Shown: one piece after another, positions 24,500-36,386 of the stretch | Numbering within the stretch: position 1 is the stretch's first letter | Layout: every line of letters begins with the position of its first letter | NCBI GenBank assembly: GCA_000320545.1 | Contig: ADNK01002391.1 | Span: forward strand, 1 to 56,135 | Direction: 5' to 3' | Length of the DNA: 56,135 bases | Source: Bigelowiella natans CCMP2755 | Taxonomy: Eukaryota > Cercozoa > Chlorarachniophyceae | Notes under the pieces: model-generated | The model's input: the letters and a program-made list of their open reading frames with translations, nothing else | Told to the model about the DNA's origin: nothing | Databases searched by the model: none | Made by a program: the position numbers and the translations under genes

Positions 24500-25864
24500 A
24501 TGGCAACTTCAAGCGGTTTTTCCTTAGCGTTGTGCATGATTGGATGTGCTCAGATGAATCTGGGCGTTCCCGCGCACAGCCGGTTGCTGCATGGGGATAA
24601 CGACAATGGGGTCATCTCTATGAACAAAGATGAGCACGATATTCAGGGCACCGCTACGATTCATTTTCATCAAGGTAGAATGCGGTTCCGCGGAAGTAGC
24701 ATGATAACTTCGAACTTCTCAGCTGCAGAGCTGGCGAAGGCTGGGGGCATCGTCAAAGGGGGAGCAGATGACTATGAGCGATTGGAGCTTCTTGGCGAGG
24801 GAAGCTACGGTGCTGTCTGGAAAGTAAAGGCGCAGAGGACGGGCGAGTTATTGGCAATGAAGCGGACGGCGTTACAAGACAACGAATTGGGGGAGAACTT
24901 CGATCATGAGGTCGACATCATGGAGAAGCTGAAGGGCGTTCCCAACACCGTTCAGCTCTACGACAATTTTAAGAAATCAACGAATGGTTACATGGTGATG
25001 ACATTGATGGAGGGGGGCAACCTCGAGAGTAAAATCAAAGGCGATAAGGAGAAGAGGAGGGAAAATCCCGTGCAGTACAAAACTCACGACACGAGAGAAT
25101 ACCGAGCGACGATGAAAAAATGCATGAGGAGCGTGATGGAGGCGCTTGAAAAGATGCACGATCGTGGGATAGTGCACCTTGACATCAAGCCGGACAACAT
25201 CGGCGTCGGGGCCTCTTTGGACGATTGCATCGTCTTTGATTTCGGTCTGTCCCAGGAGGTGAAGCTGAATCCCCCCCCAAAGAAGTCCACACCCCAGCAC
25301 CACACGGGGGCAGGCAGGAGAAACAACCAAGCAAATGGCAACCATACGAGCGAGCGGTACAATGCTGGCGGCCGGTATCTCTTCGGAAGAAAATTGTACT
25401 ACGCGAAGCCCGTGAGAGAAAACGAGAAGGTTATTGCCACATGCGTTGGTTCGCCTGGGTACATTGGGCCTGAATGCATTCCACGTTATCCGGTTGCATC
25501 AATGGACATGTTCCAGCTCGCTATGACATTTCGTGACGTCTTCTGGAACCCAATCGACGAAGGCTTTTGCCTTAGCAATCACCTCTGGGCCGTGTACGAT
25601 TCCTACATGGACGGCTACCAGGAGACTGACGAGAACTATGTTGGCTATGGCTTCGGTGATACGGCTGCAGAGGTGTACGATGGGCTGACGTCCCCGCCGC
25701 AGAAACTCATGGACAGCTGCAAGAAGTTCAAGCGGCTGGAGGAGAAGGCGGCTGATGACCAGGAGTTCAGAGAGATTCTGGAGGTAATGTCGAAAATGAT
25801 GACGAAGAAGCCTGCAGCAAGGATTACCTTCACGCATCTATCCCAGCTCCCATTCTTCGCTTAG
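24500..25864 (+). CDS. Intronless protein kinase with signal-like N-terminus (454 aa)
   Basis: A complete Ser/Thr-type kinase fold in one exon. The glycine loop GEGSYGAVWKV is at residues 99-109, the ATP lysine at 121 (LLAMKR), the helix-C glutamate at about 137 (FDHEVDIM), the catalytic loop HLDIKPDN at 226-233, DFG at 247-249 and the APE-equivalent GSPGYIGPE at 317-325. The catalytic loop has HLD where most kinases have HRD, so it is a non-RD kinase. The activation segment from DFG to GPE is about 79 residues, more than twice the usual length, with a basic, Pro/Asn-rich insert. Residues 6-26 are moderately hydrophobic and end in VPAHS, resembling a signal peptide, followed by about 70 residues of linker. 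Ordinary cytosolic kinases lack this. The gene has no intron or microsatellite and is GC-richer than its neighbours. Substrate unknown. Confidence 0.95.
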   Translation: MATSSGFSLALCMIGCAQMNLGVPAHSRLLHGDNDNGVISMNKDEHDIQGTATIHFHQGRMRFRGSSMITSNFSAAELAKAGGIVKGGADDYERLELLGEGSYGAVWKVKAQRTGELLAMKRTALQDNELGENFDHEVDIMEKLKGVPNTVQLYDNFKKSTNGYMVMTLMEGGNLESKIKGDKEKRRENPVQYKTHDTREYRATMKKCMRSVMEALEKMHDRGIVHLDIKPDNIGVGASLDDCIVFDFGLSQEVKLNPPPKKSTPQHHTGAGRRNNQANGNHTSERYNAGGRYLFGRKLYYAKPVRENEKVIATCVGSPGYIGPECIPRYPVASMDMFQLAMTFRDVFWNPIDEGFCLSNHLWAVYDSYMDGYQETDENYVGYGFGDTAAEVYDGLTSPPQKLMDSCKKFKRLEEKAADDQEFREILEVMSKMMTKKPAARITFTHLSQLPFFA

Positions 25865-26836
25865 TTTAGGCCGACGAGATCGCAAAAGATGCTTTTCTAT
25901 TCATTCCCAAGGCATGCAGGTGAGTGGAAGCGCGCAGTTACGAGCAACGGCAAAGTCACGCCTTGAACACTGCGGTGCGACCCTGTCGAAGAGAACTATG
26001 TCTAAGCATTCATCATAGGACTTGTTTGCAGTGGCATCTTCTGACATGATGACTGTTCGTTCTTCTGTAGACTAAGCAAATACTTAATTTTGTATTTTTT
26101 GTATCGCATTGAATGCCTGAATAATGTACGCATGCTCTGTGCAATCAAGGTGCAAATAAACAGTTTACACGATGTGCGCGCGCTGCGCTGCGTGAGCAAA
26201 ATTTTTGATAGTTGCCGCATGGCGTGGCGGCATGTGTAATTAAACGCTATTTAGAGCTATACGCGCTCATGTTGCTGAGGATCGCCTGGATTTGTGGATT
26301 TTCGCAAGCAGCTTGTCATGTCGCGATTGCGTATCAGATTGTCGGGCAGCAGCGCGTAACACCCGATAAATCATTGCGAAATCGTACGCATGGCCACGTA
26401 CTATGTAGGATAAGACAAAAAAATGCGTGAAGATGCATCTAACCTGCGCCCGTGAGGTGGATAACCTTAGAACTGTCTTTGACCAGTAAGCTTATATTTG
26501 CATAAAACAATCTATCTAGCACATTCGCTATGAGTTTCTGTCATCATTTTTTAAAATTTGACTCATGTGTTTTTCTGTTAAACAATATCAAGGATACGAA
26601 GAGTCGTTAGGTCGAGATGATATACATAATCGAATGTTTCAGCAGCTGGGACAGCTAGAAAACAACAAAAGAAATTTAATGAAGAAATAATTCATGTATT
26701 TATTTATTTGAATTCTAAATAAATTAAAATAATATGATCTCAATTAAGTTATTTAAAAAAGATTTTGGATGTCGCTCGATCAGGTTGTGGGATTGTGTCT
26801 TAGGATACACTATTTATCATATGGTGTCTGTGCACA

Positions 26837-27127
26837 ATGCTATGTTATAATGCAAAAGCGAGCATCATTGAATACATGCGCGATGATGAAGGAAGTGCCA
26901 AGGCTGAGAAAATGCACAAACGTTCGATCAAGATTATGAATGTATTGTTGGAAGGAAATCATGAAGAAGCAAAAAGCTTGCAAGCATAACTAGATAGTGT
27001 TACTTCTGATGAAACCATTTAGCCAAAACGCGCAACGAAGCAGATTGAAGAATCCATGAATCGAAAGAAGCAAGTGGGCTTGGCTGAGAAACTACACATG
27101 CAACTTGGAACATGCACATGCATGTGA
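26837..27127 (+). pseudogene. Decayed reading frame, charged coiled-coil-like product
   Basis: One frame runs 96 codons from ATG at 26837 to TGA at 27125-27127 but is broken by TAA at 26987 and TAG at 27020. Both sides of the breaks look coding in the same frame: DDEGSAKAEKMHKRSIKIMN before, and KRATKQIEESMNRKKQVGLA after. Both stops are one C-to-T change from a Gln codon. The composition is rich in Lys, Glu, Met and Ala, as in helical coiled coils. I do not recognise the family. A chance frame is possible because the length is short. Confidence 0.4.
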
Positions 27128-27478
27128 GGATGCAGACATTGCATGTACAATTGCGTCATGCATATTCCAAGTAATTTTTTTTAAGACGGATGCACAAGCG
27201 AAGTAATTGAATCTTTTCAGTATAGTCGTCATGTTGTCTCTACGTAGTCAATGGGGCCATGTGTAGAGTACGCACACCTACAATAAACATGTGCAAAAGC
27301 ACGCATCGCATGTTCTATAAATAAGCAGCATGCGCACACATCATCCATGCCACACATGTGTTCTAAAGTACACGCGCGTGCGCTATCGTGCTATCATGCC
27401 CATAGTGCTATGGACACAGTGCATATTGTGTATTTTGCAACATTCACGTGATAACCACCAGCATTTGCATCTGCACGC

Positions 27479-28042
27479 ATGGATAGAATGATGTGCACTT
27501 TGGAGCACGTGTGCATCATCCATGCATCACAAGATGCACGACGTACGTACAGGTTTACATTTCACGAGATTCGTGACGTGGCGTTCACGTTCTCTAGTGC
27601 CTCATGCACAGCGCAACCTAGCAATGCATCGCAGTCATTCTGCGTAGGCAAAATTGCACACATATTTGGACGGGGACTCATGTCAACTAGCGTGAACGTA
27701 AAAACGTGTGCGCACGCACGCACGCTCATCAATTTTGATGTGAACCCTAAACATGTTCTAGTGTTACTTGCACAGTGCCATGTCGAAACAGTGAATCAAA
27801 TGCGTACGTGTCCGCTGCAGCTGACGTACATGTCACTACCACATGCATGTACATGTTTAAATGTGGTCAATGTAGATACATACCGTGTTTGTCACGTTTC
27901 GACTGTAAAGACGGGGCTATTAAATTTACCCTTTTGTAGAAATGTCCGGTGCATTATTTTCCAAATCCACTACTTTTGCTCGCAACTCGTCATTTATATT
28001 ATATTTTGCCTCTGCAATGTAGTCGAACCTGTCCAAACGTGA
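27479..28042 (+). other. 187-codon open frame of uncertain status
   Basis: Not microsatellite-derived and starts with ATG, but the product is rich in Cys, His, Thr and Val as expected from translating TGCA/CATG/ACGT-rich spacer DNA. It has no recognised domain or signal peptide. The last 40 residues are hydrophobic (HYFCSQLVIYIIFCLCNVV). A real small intronless gene cannot be ruled out. I favour a chance frame. Confidence 0.2.
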
Positions 28043-29196
28043 CAATCACACATATATCCTAGTTACTCTAAACTATCTAATCGTTAAACAGTAGGTTTTT
28101 GTGCAAAGTACAGCTCAACGCCCCTCATAAGTAGTCTAGTAAGAACTTACAAAACTAAAATTGCAGAACCGGTGGCACAACTTTCCCCCATTTTATTTAG
28201 AAGTAAGTATCTGTGTGGAAGACAGACGACAAATATTGAGGAGGTACAATGCTTATTAAGTATTTGTTGTAATCATACGTACTCTACAGATAAGCTCGTA
28301 TTTCCCAATTTGGTCGCTCTACAGCACACGGTCACGGTGTCCTACATGTGTTTATAAATGTTAATAATATATATAAATTTCATAACAAAAATAAAGAGCA
28401 TTTTTTTTTAAATTCATAACAGAAGATTGAATGTGCGAAAATGAAATTTCACAGCGACGATTTGTGCAAGCTGGATATTATTACTGGGAAGCTAACGGGC
28501 TTTAAGAAGTTACACTCGCTCCTTGCTATTATAGCCCCGTTCTCATCCTTTGCATTGCCTTTAAGCATAATTCCTGATAATGTAAGGTTTTAGCAGGTTA
28601 CTGTACCATCTTTTTCAGCGTCTCGAACGGAAGTTGCAGTCTTTGAAGACTCCTGTCTTCTTCTTCTTCTTCTTCTTCTTCTTCTACTACTACTACTACT
28701 ACTACTACTACCCCTCTTTCAACCGCTACTTCCTTAATTTTATCTCTTCGCTGATTTACCTATACTTTGAAGGTATGCTATATGTGCTGATTCCCACCAA
28801 CGATAGAACTGGCAATTGTTAACGTGCATGTATGCATCCTGAGAACGAAGAGATATTAGTATGGGTAACTTGTGAAGAGATTCACGTCCACAATGTTTTT
28901 AACTGAAGTCAACCTGATCCCCCCATTGAACTGGCGCCTATGTAAAAGATAGGAGGAAAATATTAGGTTGTAAATCATGAAATCGTATCCGTTGACCATC
29001 TCTGAGTTTCTCACTGTCACTCGCAGAGTAGATAGACAGCAAGCACCTTCTCGCAAACTATTTTCGACTATTACAACACCTTTATCTGCACAGGCCACCC
29101 TCTTCTTGGTAAGGTTGTTGCCATTCTTCTCACCCCGACACATGGCCGACAACATTTTCGTAGTCGGCACAGCATGGGCAGGGGTAAAATACAAAT

Positions 29197-29283
29197 GTGT
29201 TGTAGTTGTTGTTGCGAATAAGAAAGTGTTGTAGTTGTTGTTGCGAATAAGAAAGTGTTGTAGTTGTTGTTGCGAATAAAAAC
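29197..29283. repeat. 29-bp minisatellite, three copies
   Basis: Three near-identical tandem units (29197-29225, 29226-29254, 29255-29283) of GTGTTGTAGTTGTTGTTGCG plus AATAAGAAA, followed by a diverged partial copy. It lies just upstream of the assigned gamma-SNAP start. Confidence 0.92.
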
Positions 29284-29473
29284 GTTGCGAAAGTTGTTGC
29301 GAACATAGGAATTTGAATCATCGACACACACGTCACTGCCTTCCATCGTCTTCCATCGGCTCCTCCCCCTTCCATACCACTCCTCCGCCCCTACTTCGAA
29401 CCGACGCGCTTGCTTCATCTTATTCTGCGATCAACTAACCTTAATATCCTTCAACATTGACGACGACACGAAC

Positions 29474-30121
29474 ATGGTTAGCATCACAGTCCTGTTGCAC
29501 ATACAAGCATCACTTCAAAATGAAGAATACCAATTAATGTACTCCTCTTCTAATAATACGTGTGCAGTCGCAAAAAGCTGCCAATGATGCACAAGCCTCT
29601 AAATTTATGAGAGAAGGGAATAAATGGTACTTCGACAACCGTCACGACTACCGTCTATGTTATTCTTGCATAAGAATGGTTATGATAATCAACATCATTA
29701 TGTGGATTGCATTGTTGGTGTATTGGTGTTGCATCTCCTATTATTGTAAGGATGAGTACAACTATGTTTCGGTGGAATCCGGACTACTATCAAGCAGCTA
29801 ATGCTTACACGGAAGCTGCAAGATTATACAAAAAAAACCAAGACCTATCCAAGTAAGTACATCCAATTTTTTGAGACGCGATGGAATGAAACGATGGATG
29901 CGATGGAATGAAACAATAGAGGGGGGAGGTGTTCAAAAGGAATACGTAATTTGGAAGTATGCTATTACAATATTCTAAAATTAATAAAACAACAATAATA
30001 ATAAAAAAAATAATAACAAATAACAAAAATGATTATGATAATGATGATATGATGAAAAATCAGTTATGCCGCTGCACAAACTGCTGTGGGAACTGCTTCC
30101 TACAAGCAAGGACGGTAATAG

Positions 30122-30191
<70 letters not shown>

Positions 30192-30782
30192 TAAATGAAA
30201 TGATTAATCATTATCATCATCATCATCATCATCTTCATCTTCATCAGAGAAACACACATATTTTCATCGCAGCAGCAGCGTGCATGCAAGTGGTGTTCTC
30301 TATGTCCTCATTATGACAACCAACCACTATTACCACCTGATGACGACGATGATGATGATTATGACTATATTCTTGCTGCTATTATCACCGCCACTACTAC
30401 TATTCACAAGCGGGAGCATCATCTCCTATCATAATATGGAAGTACTTTAGATTTAGTGCTTTTCATCTTTTTGTTGTAATTATGGATGTTGCTCTGTCCT
30501 GCTCTCCAAAAGGCTCTTGAAAGGGGCACAGGAGCTAGATACAGCTGCAATGACGGTACAACATTCGAATATCTGCTGATGCCATTTGCCACTACTTTCA
30601 CCACGTCCCTCTAAATTTGAAACTACAACTGCATGGTGTTGTTGCATACAACTGCCATTAGATTGTCAATTTGGATGGAGATGCGAAGGTATGATTTTTC
30701 ATCATCATGTGAATAATAGCACCACCTAATGCCCTCCGCTTTCTTCCTTGGATTCTGTGATGATGATCAGGATGATAATGAC

Positions 30783-30813
<31 letters not shown>

Positions 30814-31064
30814 GCGGTATCATTATAATAAATGGTGATATTCTAATAAATACTCTATTTGATAGTGTGCTTTCCCTTGATGTGAAGGATGATGCTGTGC
30901 CGATTTATGAATTATGATGTGAGATATTCTTTTGTTATATGACCATAGTTGGCGGGTTCTTTATATGAGAAATCTGCGGAGTGGTACTTGGAGAAAACAA
31001 GCATTGATCGGGTAGTAGTACTAGTAGTAGTATGGTAGTAATAGTAGTATTAGTATGGTAGTAA

Positions 31065-31099
<35 letters not shown>

Positions 31100-31685
31100 A
31101 GGAGTGGAATAATATGGGAGAGAGAGCGTTTGTTTAGTAGATTATTTTTGCTACTGCAGAATTGAATTTTAGATCAGTGAATAGCTAAATATACTGTATA
31201 TGTTGTGTATTTGGGGGGTTATGTTGTATTTACTGCGTGATGATGATGATGATTATGATGATGATGATAGGCTGGCAGAACGTTGGTCAAAGCTGGTAAT
31301 GAGTTTTATATATCAACACAAACGTGATATCATAAGTAAGAGCCTTATAAATGCAGGATCAATGTGTGTAATTGTTAAAACATATATACATACTCGGCTT
31401 CTTCTATCTGTAATTTCTTGTTTTTACGATGTTCTCCGATGGTGCTATTTGCCATGTGAGAGTCATGACGAAGTAGTAGTGTCCTTATGAAATAAATTAC
31501 AGTTCGGTGATATAATTCCAATCTTATCATCATCATCATCAGCAAAATGCGTTCAGAAAACAGATACCAAGGAAGCAGCAAGATTTGCTTTAAAAGCGTA
31601 ATAATAAGTTGTAGTAGTGAATTGAACATTTAAACCACTCCTGTGCTATTTGTTTGTTTCATTAGCCTGATATCATGGTGACGAC

Positions 31686-31716
<31 letters not shown>

Positions 31717-32076
31717 GCACCATTCATCATATACGATCTTCATATTGAACGGTGCACTACTATTCTCTCAAGGATGATCATCTTATACATTTTTGTTTGC
31801 TATATATTCAACAGCATGAAGGTTTACCCTATCCCCAACAAAGGTCGGTTTGTACTACTTACTGTGTTTTATCACTGTTGTGAGAAAAATTTTCAATGAT
31901 GATAATAATAGTGAGAAGAAGAAGAAGAAGAAGAAGAAGAAGATGATGATAATGGTGATGATGATAACGACAATGATCTAGGATGATGATATGTCGCAGG
32001 AAGAAGAGTACAGAACATGGACACCTACAATACGGTTTTAGGCTTACTCATTCGGACTAAAAAGTACTTACTACCG

Positions 32077-32111
<35 letters not shown>

Positions 32112-32396
32112 TAATAATAATAATATTAATAATGATGGTAAATGCTATAATATTTATGATTATTATCGCCATTTGAACGACAACGATGACAACTATACGA
32201 TAACAAGTGCAAAACTTAGTACCACTACTACCACCTCCTCCATGTTTCACGTATTATAATCTACATCAACTCTCTACTATCTCACCACCACCACCACCAC
32301 CACCACCACCACCACCACTCACAAAAAATACATCGACTACTCCTTACCGTTGTTGTCTTCTTCTTTCTTTCACTCTCTTTTCTCTTCTTCTCTTTT

Positions 32397-32441
<45 letters not shown>

Positions 32442-34247
32442 ATAGCTTCCAAGAAGCTGATGAGTGCATTGTCATCCAACTAAAGCACCTGAATGTTGAT
32501 CCAAACGAATACAATCGTTACATTTATAAGGCATGGAGTGCACGTGCGGTACCATTCATATTTGCAGATGACTAAATCTACTTCTTCATTCTCAAACCAA
32601 TCGTGTATTCATAACAACATGATTAAGAATTGAATGATTGAATGGTGTTCACACTCTCCTCCTCCTCCTCCTCCTCCTCCTCCTCCTCCTCCCCCTCTCA
32701 GGTCTTAGCTCTTTCTGATAGTAACTTTGATAGATGTGCAAAGGTTAGTGCTACTACTGCTGCTGCTGCTGCTGGTGAATGTGTATAGTACCAACAATGC
32801 ATGTAATAGCAAGCATCATCATCATTATCACCATCACTACCATCGTCCTCTCCTCTTCTATTAGTGGTGGTGGTTGTAGTGCAAAGGTAAAAGAAAAGAA
32901 GAAGAGAAAGAAGAATATATTTAAAGAAAGAACAAATAAAGGCTTTGATCTTTGATGTTCACCTGCTATTCAATTTGATACTAATCTTCTTCTTTTTTAT
33001 TCTTTTCGCTTCTTGTATGTGATAAGATCATTGGTCAAACTTTTGAACAAGTTACTGCTTATGGGGAGACACCGTGGGGGTAGTAGCAGTAGCAGTAGCA
33101 GCAGCACCAGCAGCAATAGCATATGATGCTGATGATTACTACTGGCAAATGTATGAGCAAGTTGGTGAATGCTGATGATTACTACTAGGAAATGTATGAG
33201 GAAGTTGGTGAATGCTCTCGCTCATGCAAAGACGGTAGTGTAGTGTAGTGTAGTGTAGTAGTATGGGCAGCAGGGTTTATATTATGAGTGTGTTACAACA
33301 TACATACTATTACTACCATAACAGCAGCAACAACAGCAGCAGCTACAACAACAATAACAACAACATATACCCTGCATGCTTGGGTGTTATTATCGTGGTA
33401 GCAGTAGTGGTGGTAGTAATAGTAGTAGTAGTAGTAGTAGTAGCCTTATTTTATTAAACATCATCCTCTCTCTTCCATTTATTGTTGTTGTTCTTACACT
33501 TCCTCGTTCTACCACCTTCTACTAGGATACTTTCAATGCTATCATGAAAGGACCTGAATTCAAAGCTTTGGATAACCAGGTATTACTAGTAATTATTACA
33601 CGACGAAAGTCAAGACAGAATCTAGCGCTATGTTATGATTTTTGATAGTCAAACGATAGAGAGAACACCTCGATATATGGGAAATGATGAAATGGCAAAG
33701 AATATCTCTCGTTGTTGAAGGAACTTATCTGTTGTTTGTGATAACAATGACGATGATACTACCACTATTACTGCTGCTACTACTAATAATAATAATAATG
33801 ATGGTCATAGTGGAAATGAATGTTAGTAGCTACTTCTCCTGCAATTGCCTCCATTGCTGCATCCTCTTCTTTTTCTTCTTCTTCCGTCACTGCTACTACT
33901 ACTATTATTACTACTACTACTACTACTTCTATCTCCAGCAACACTACCAACCTACTGCAGCATTCATTATTATTTATTGGACAATAAAATCTTTATTATC
34001 ATCACCATCATCATTTGTACCATTATTCATCATATCTATCAACAAAACAAGGTTGCACGTCTAGCTAGAAAGATTGAGCTGGATTCAAAGTCTTATGAAC
34101 AAAAAGGCGTTAGTAAAGTGCAATACGAGGTCAAATAATACATAAGTATGCACCGCCTAATTCCTCCTCCTTGTCCTCCTCCTCCTCGATATTGTTATTC
34201 GTTATTCGTGTTGTTGTGATGCTACCGTTTGATTGCAACTCTCACAC

Positions 34248-34283
<36 letters not shown>

Positions 34284-34420
34284 AACATAATTAGAATAAT
34301 AATAATATTGTTTGGTTTCTACTTAAGGCACTCAACGACAAGATCACTGAAATATGCGGTGCGCTGGAAGTCGATGAAGAAGGAAGAGTTGTGGCGCAGA
34401 AAGGCAATGCTAATTTTATG

Positions 34421-34455
<35 letters not shown>

Positions 34456-34571
34456 GATCGTAGTAATTGATAATAACTATGGTTGTGGCTCTAACAGGAT
34501 CCTCGCAGCAGCAAATAAAAAGTGAAGATTTAGACCTTACTGGAGGTGTTGAAGGCTTGGATCTCACGTAG
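29474..34571 (+). CDS. NAPG: Gamma-SNAP (SNARE disassembly adaptor)
   Basis: A TPR-like all-helical SNAP protein, which recruits NSF to SNARE complexes in vesicle fusion. Exons recognised in order: SQKAANDAQASKFMREGNK (from 29570), FRWNPDYYQAANAYTEAARL (about 29767), SYAAAQTAVGTASYKQG (30060), a segment ending ELDTAAM (about 30530), LDVKDDAVPIYE (30875), LAGSLYEKSAEWYLEKTSID (30950), RLAERWSKL (about 31265), DTKEAARFALKA (31562), QEADECIVIQLKHLNVDPNE (32450), VLALSDSNFDRCAK (32704), IGQTFEQVTAYGETPW (33031), LVNALAHAKT (about 33205), DTFNAIMKGPEFKALDNQ (33527), VARLARKIELDSKSY (34051) and ALNDKITEICGALEVDEEGR (34328). The FRWNPDY and LDN..ARLARK blocks match gamma- rather than alpha-SNAP. The tail ends DLTGGVEGLDLT then TAG, instead of the animal GGG-rich tail. 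The first exon (MVSIT) is tentative. Several exon borders are approximate. Confidence 0.88.
30124..30186. repeat. (GA)n microsatellite, about 60 bp
   Basis: About thirty uninterrupted GA units in a gamma-SNAP intron, one of the longest pure dinucleotide runs in the window. Confidence 0.95.
32288..32436. repeat. (CCA)n and (TC)n tracts in a gamma-SNAP intron
   Basis: (CCA)n at about 32284-32318 and a long (TC)n at about 32402-32436. The latter forms the pyrimidine tract directly upstream of the acceptor for the exon encoding QEADECIVIQLKHLN. Confidence 0.85.
33126..33211. repeat. 43-bp tandem duplication covering a gamma-SNAP exon start
   Basis: Copies at 33126-33168 and 33169-33211 share TGCTGATGATTACTACT, AAATGTATGAG and AAGTTGGTGA. 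In the downstream copy TACTACTAG supplies the acceptor for the exon encoding KLVNALAHAKT. In the upstream copy the same place reads TACTACTGG, so the AG is missing and the copy cannot be spliced in there. Confidence 0.9.
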
Positions 34572-35904
34572 TAGTAGTAATAGTAGTAGTAGTTGTCTTG
34601 TGGTAGTGTTGTAGTCGTTGCAGTAGTTGTGAAGTATTTGCCACCACTGTGTCTAGAAGTGTGAGCAAAGGTTAAGGAGGGAGGAAATAGAGCATCATCA
34701 GTCATCATAGCACTACTAGACTGAGCATGCAATGAGACATACAAGTACTCGTAGTAATACACATAAAACATGTGATATCATCACTGTTCCTGATACGCAG
34801 CAGCGTACAGCAACGTCTAGACATCATCCAGGAGGCTGTGTCATTGTCGTTGTGACTGTGCAAGCAAACGCTAGCATGCAAGGCTAAAAGGTTCAAGCGC
34901 TATCACGCTATGGCATGTCTCCATGCTAGCATGTGACTAGATGACGTTGCGAAACGACGCTGCCAAGGATCGTAGTAATAATGCCCAACATCATGCAGTA
35001 TTTGATGTGCATCTAGGCGTGCTCATTGAGCAGTGTGTGAGCATGTCCTGCTAGCCTACTCTAGTACTAGCCCGCACTGGCGTATGGGATGATTACAATG
35101 GCTAGCAGATCATTAGATCACCGCACATCTAGATGTGTGTGCAATCTAGCAATGCATTGTAAGATCTAGAGATTGCTAGATTGCATGAGCGGCCATGTGT
35201 TGCATGTGTACGTAGTTGCCATGCGACCATGGCTTTTGCGTGTAGCATCAGGGCTTGCTAACTAGATGTACTGTGGAATGAAAAACGAAAGTAATTAAAG
35301 ATCGACGTGTCATCACGTCGTCGTACGTCTCAATAATGTAATGTTTAGTAGTGTGCAGCATGTGTTCACACATCACACGCATGGATGCGAATATGTACAT
35401 CATTAGATAAGCTCTACTAGTCTAAGCTGTGTGCATTTTGGCTATGTGACCTACGGTTAGTAGCCTATCGCTAGTAGATAAAATGTAGAGAAACATAGCA
35501 ATGATACGTCGCAAAGTATGTCACCTACTCTATGACAGCAGTGCCCTTTTTGCACAGCTATATTAGGATGACTATTGAAAAGATTTAATGACTTCATTAC
35601 ACTCGTCTCATAAGCAGCAGTGTGTTTGGCAATTTATATGCTGTGATCAATATTTGCTGATCTAGCTCTGACAGTGGATGATACACGTGTGTGTGGTGTT
35701 AAACAATGTATCAATGCGCCGAAGGTATCTTGTTTGCTGTGGTCTCATATCATCGTAACTACCTAATACTCGCTGCTGCTACTGACACTATAGATGGAGA
35801 TATTGACGACTCTAGACCATGTGTTTCAGATATCGCTTCTTCTTCTTCTTCTTCTTCTTCTTCTTCTTCTTCATATTCCATTATTATTGATAACTGTTTC
35901 AGAT
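34572..35904. other. Convergent intergenic spacer, mostly repeat-poor
   Basis: This 1.3 kb lies between gamma-SNAP and the cyclophilin-like gene. A little (TAG)n remains at 34569-34593. From about 34790 to 35700 it is unique sequence with many CATGC, CTAGC, CTAGA and CACGCTATGG words. A (CTT)n run at 35838-35871 marks the approach to the next gene. Small open frames here have no recognisable feature. Confidence 0.6.
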
Positions 35905-36336
35905 TCACGAGTCGCTTGCAGGAGGAGGAGGAGTTAAATCCCTCTCTACTCGAGTTCCGATGATAAAGCTCAGCTGCGGATAATTTTCTTCAAGATATCG
36001 ATTGCCTGTGATAGGTGTTGATGTATGGCAAGTGTTAAGATGAGAAGAAGAAGAAGAGACGATAATCGATATATCAACGTGGATGTAATGTCTTGCGATA
36101 TTGCAATCAGCGTTGGAAATAATATACATGTATGAGGCAGCATATAGGAAATTCAAGAGAGAAGAGAAGATCAACATGGGTAGTAATGGAATTCCCATAC
36201 GTGCCAATATTCGTTACCACCTTGCATATAAATCTTGATTGGGTCAGGTGCTGCTATAGTAGCAGCTGGATTGCTAGTTGGTGACGATGAATATGCAGAG
36301 TATAGCGCATCTATTGTCTGGATTCCTATCGTTGGC

Positions 36337-36386
<50 letters not shown>

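Larger units (their letters stand above)
25865..29473. other. Gene-poor stretch downstream of the kinase
   Basis: This 3.6 kb has no convincing intact gene. Positions 25865-28600 are mostly unique, with CATGCA/ACATGT-type words at 27100-27900 and an AT-rich part at 26690-26760. It holds one decayed frame (26837-27127) and one 187-codon open frame (27479-28042) of doubtful status. Microsatellites resume at 28655-28710 with (CTT)n and (CTA)n, and a 29-bp minisatellite is at 29197-29283. That return suggests 5' untranslated exons or introns of the gamma-SNAP gene may start upstream of 29474. Confidence 0.55.

Noticed and set aside
26837-27127. Alternative genetic code with TAA and TAG as Gln
   Set aside because: The thioredoxin-like and protease genes end in TAA, and the kinase, gamma-SNAP and membrane/coiled-coil genes end in TAG at natural C-termini.
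28856-29418. Minus-strand gene of about 115 codons upstream of gamma-SNAP
   Set aside because: The frame owes its length to the 29-bp minisatellite and shows no domain. The region is more likely 5' sequence of gamma-SNAP.
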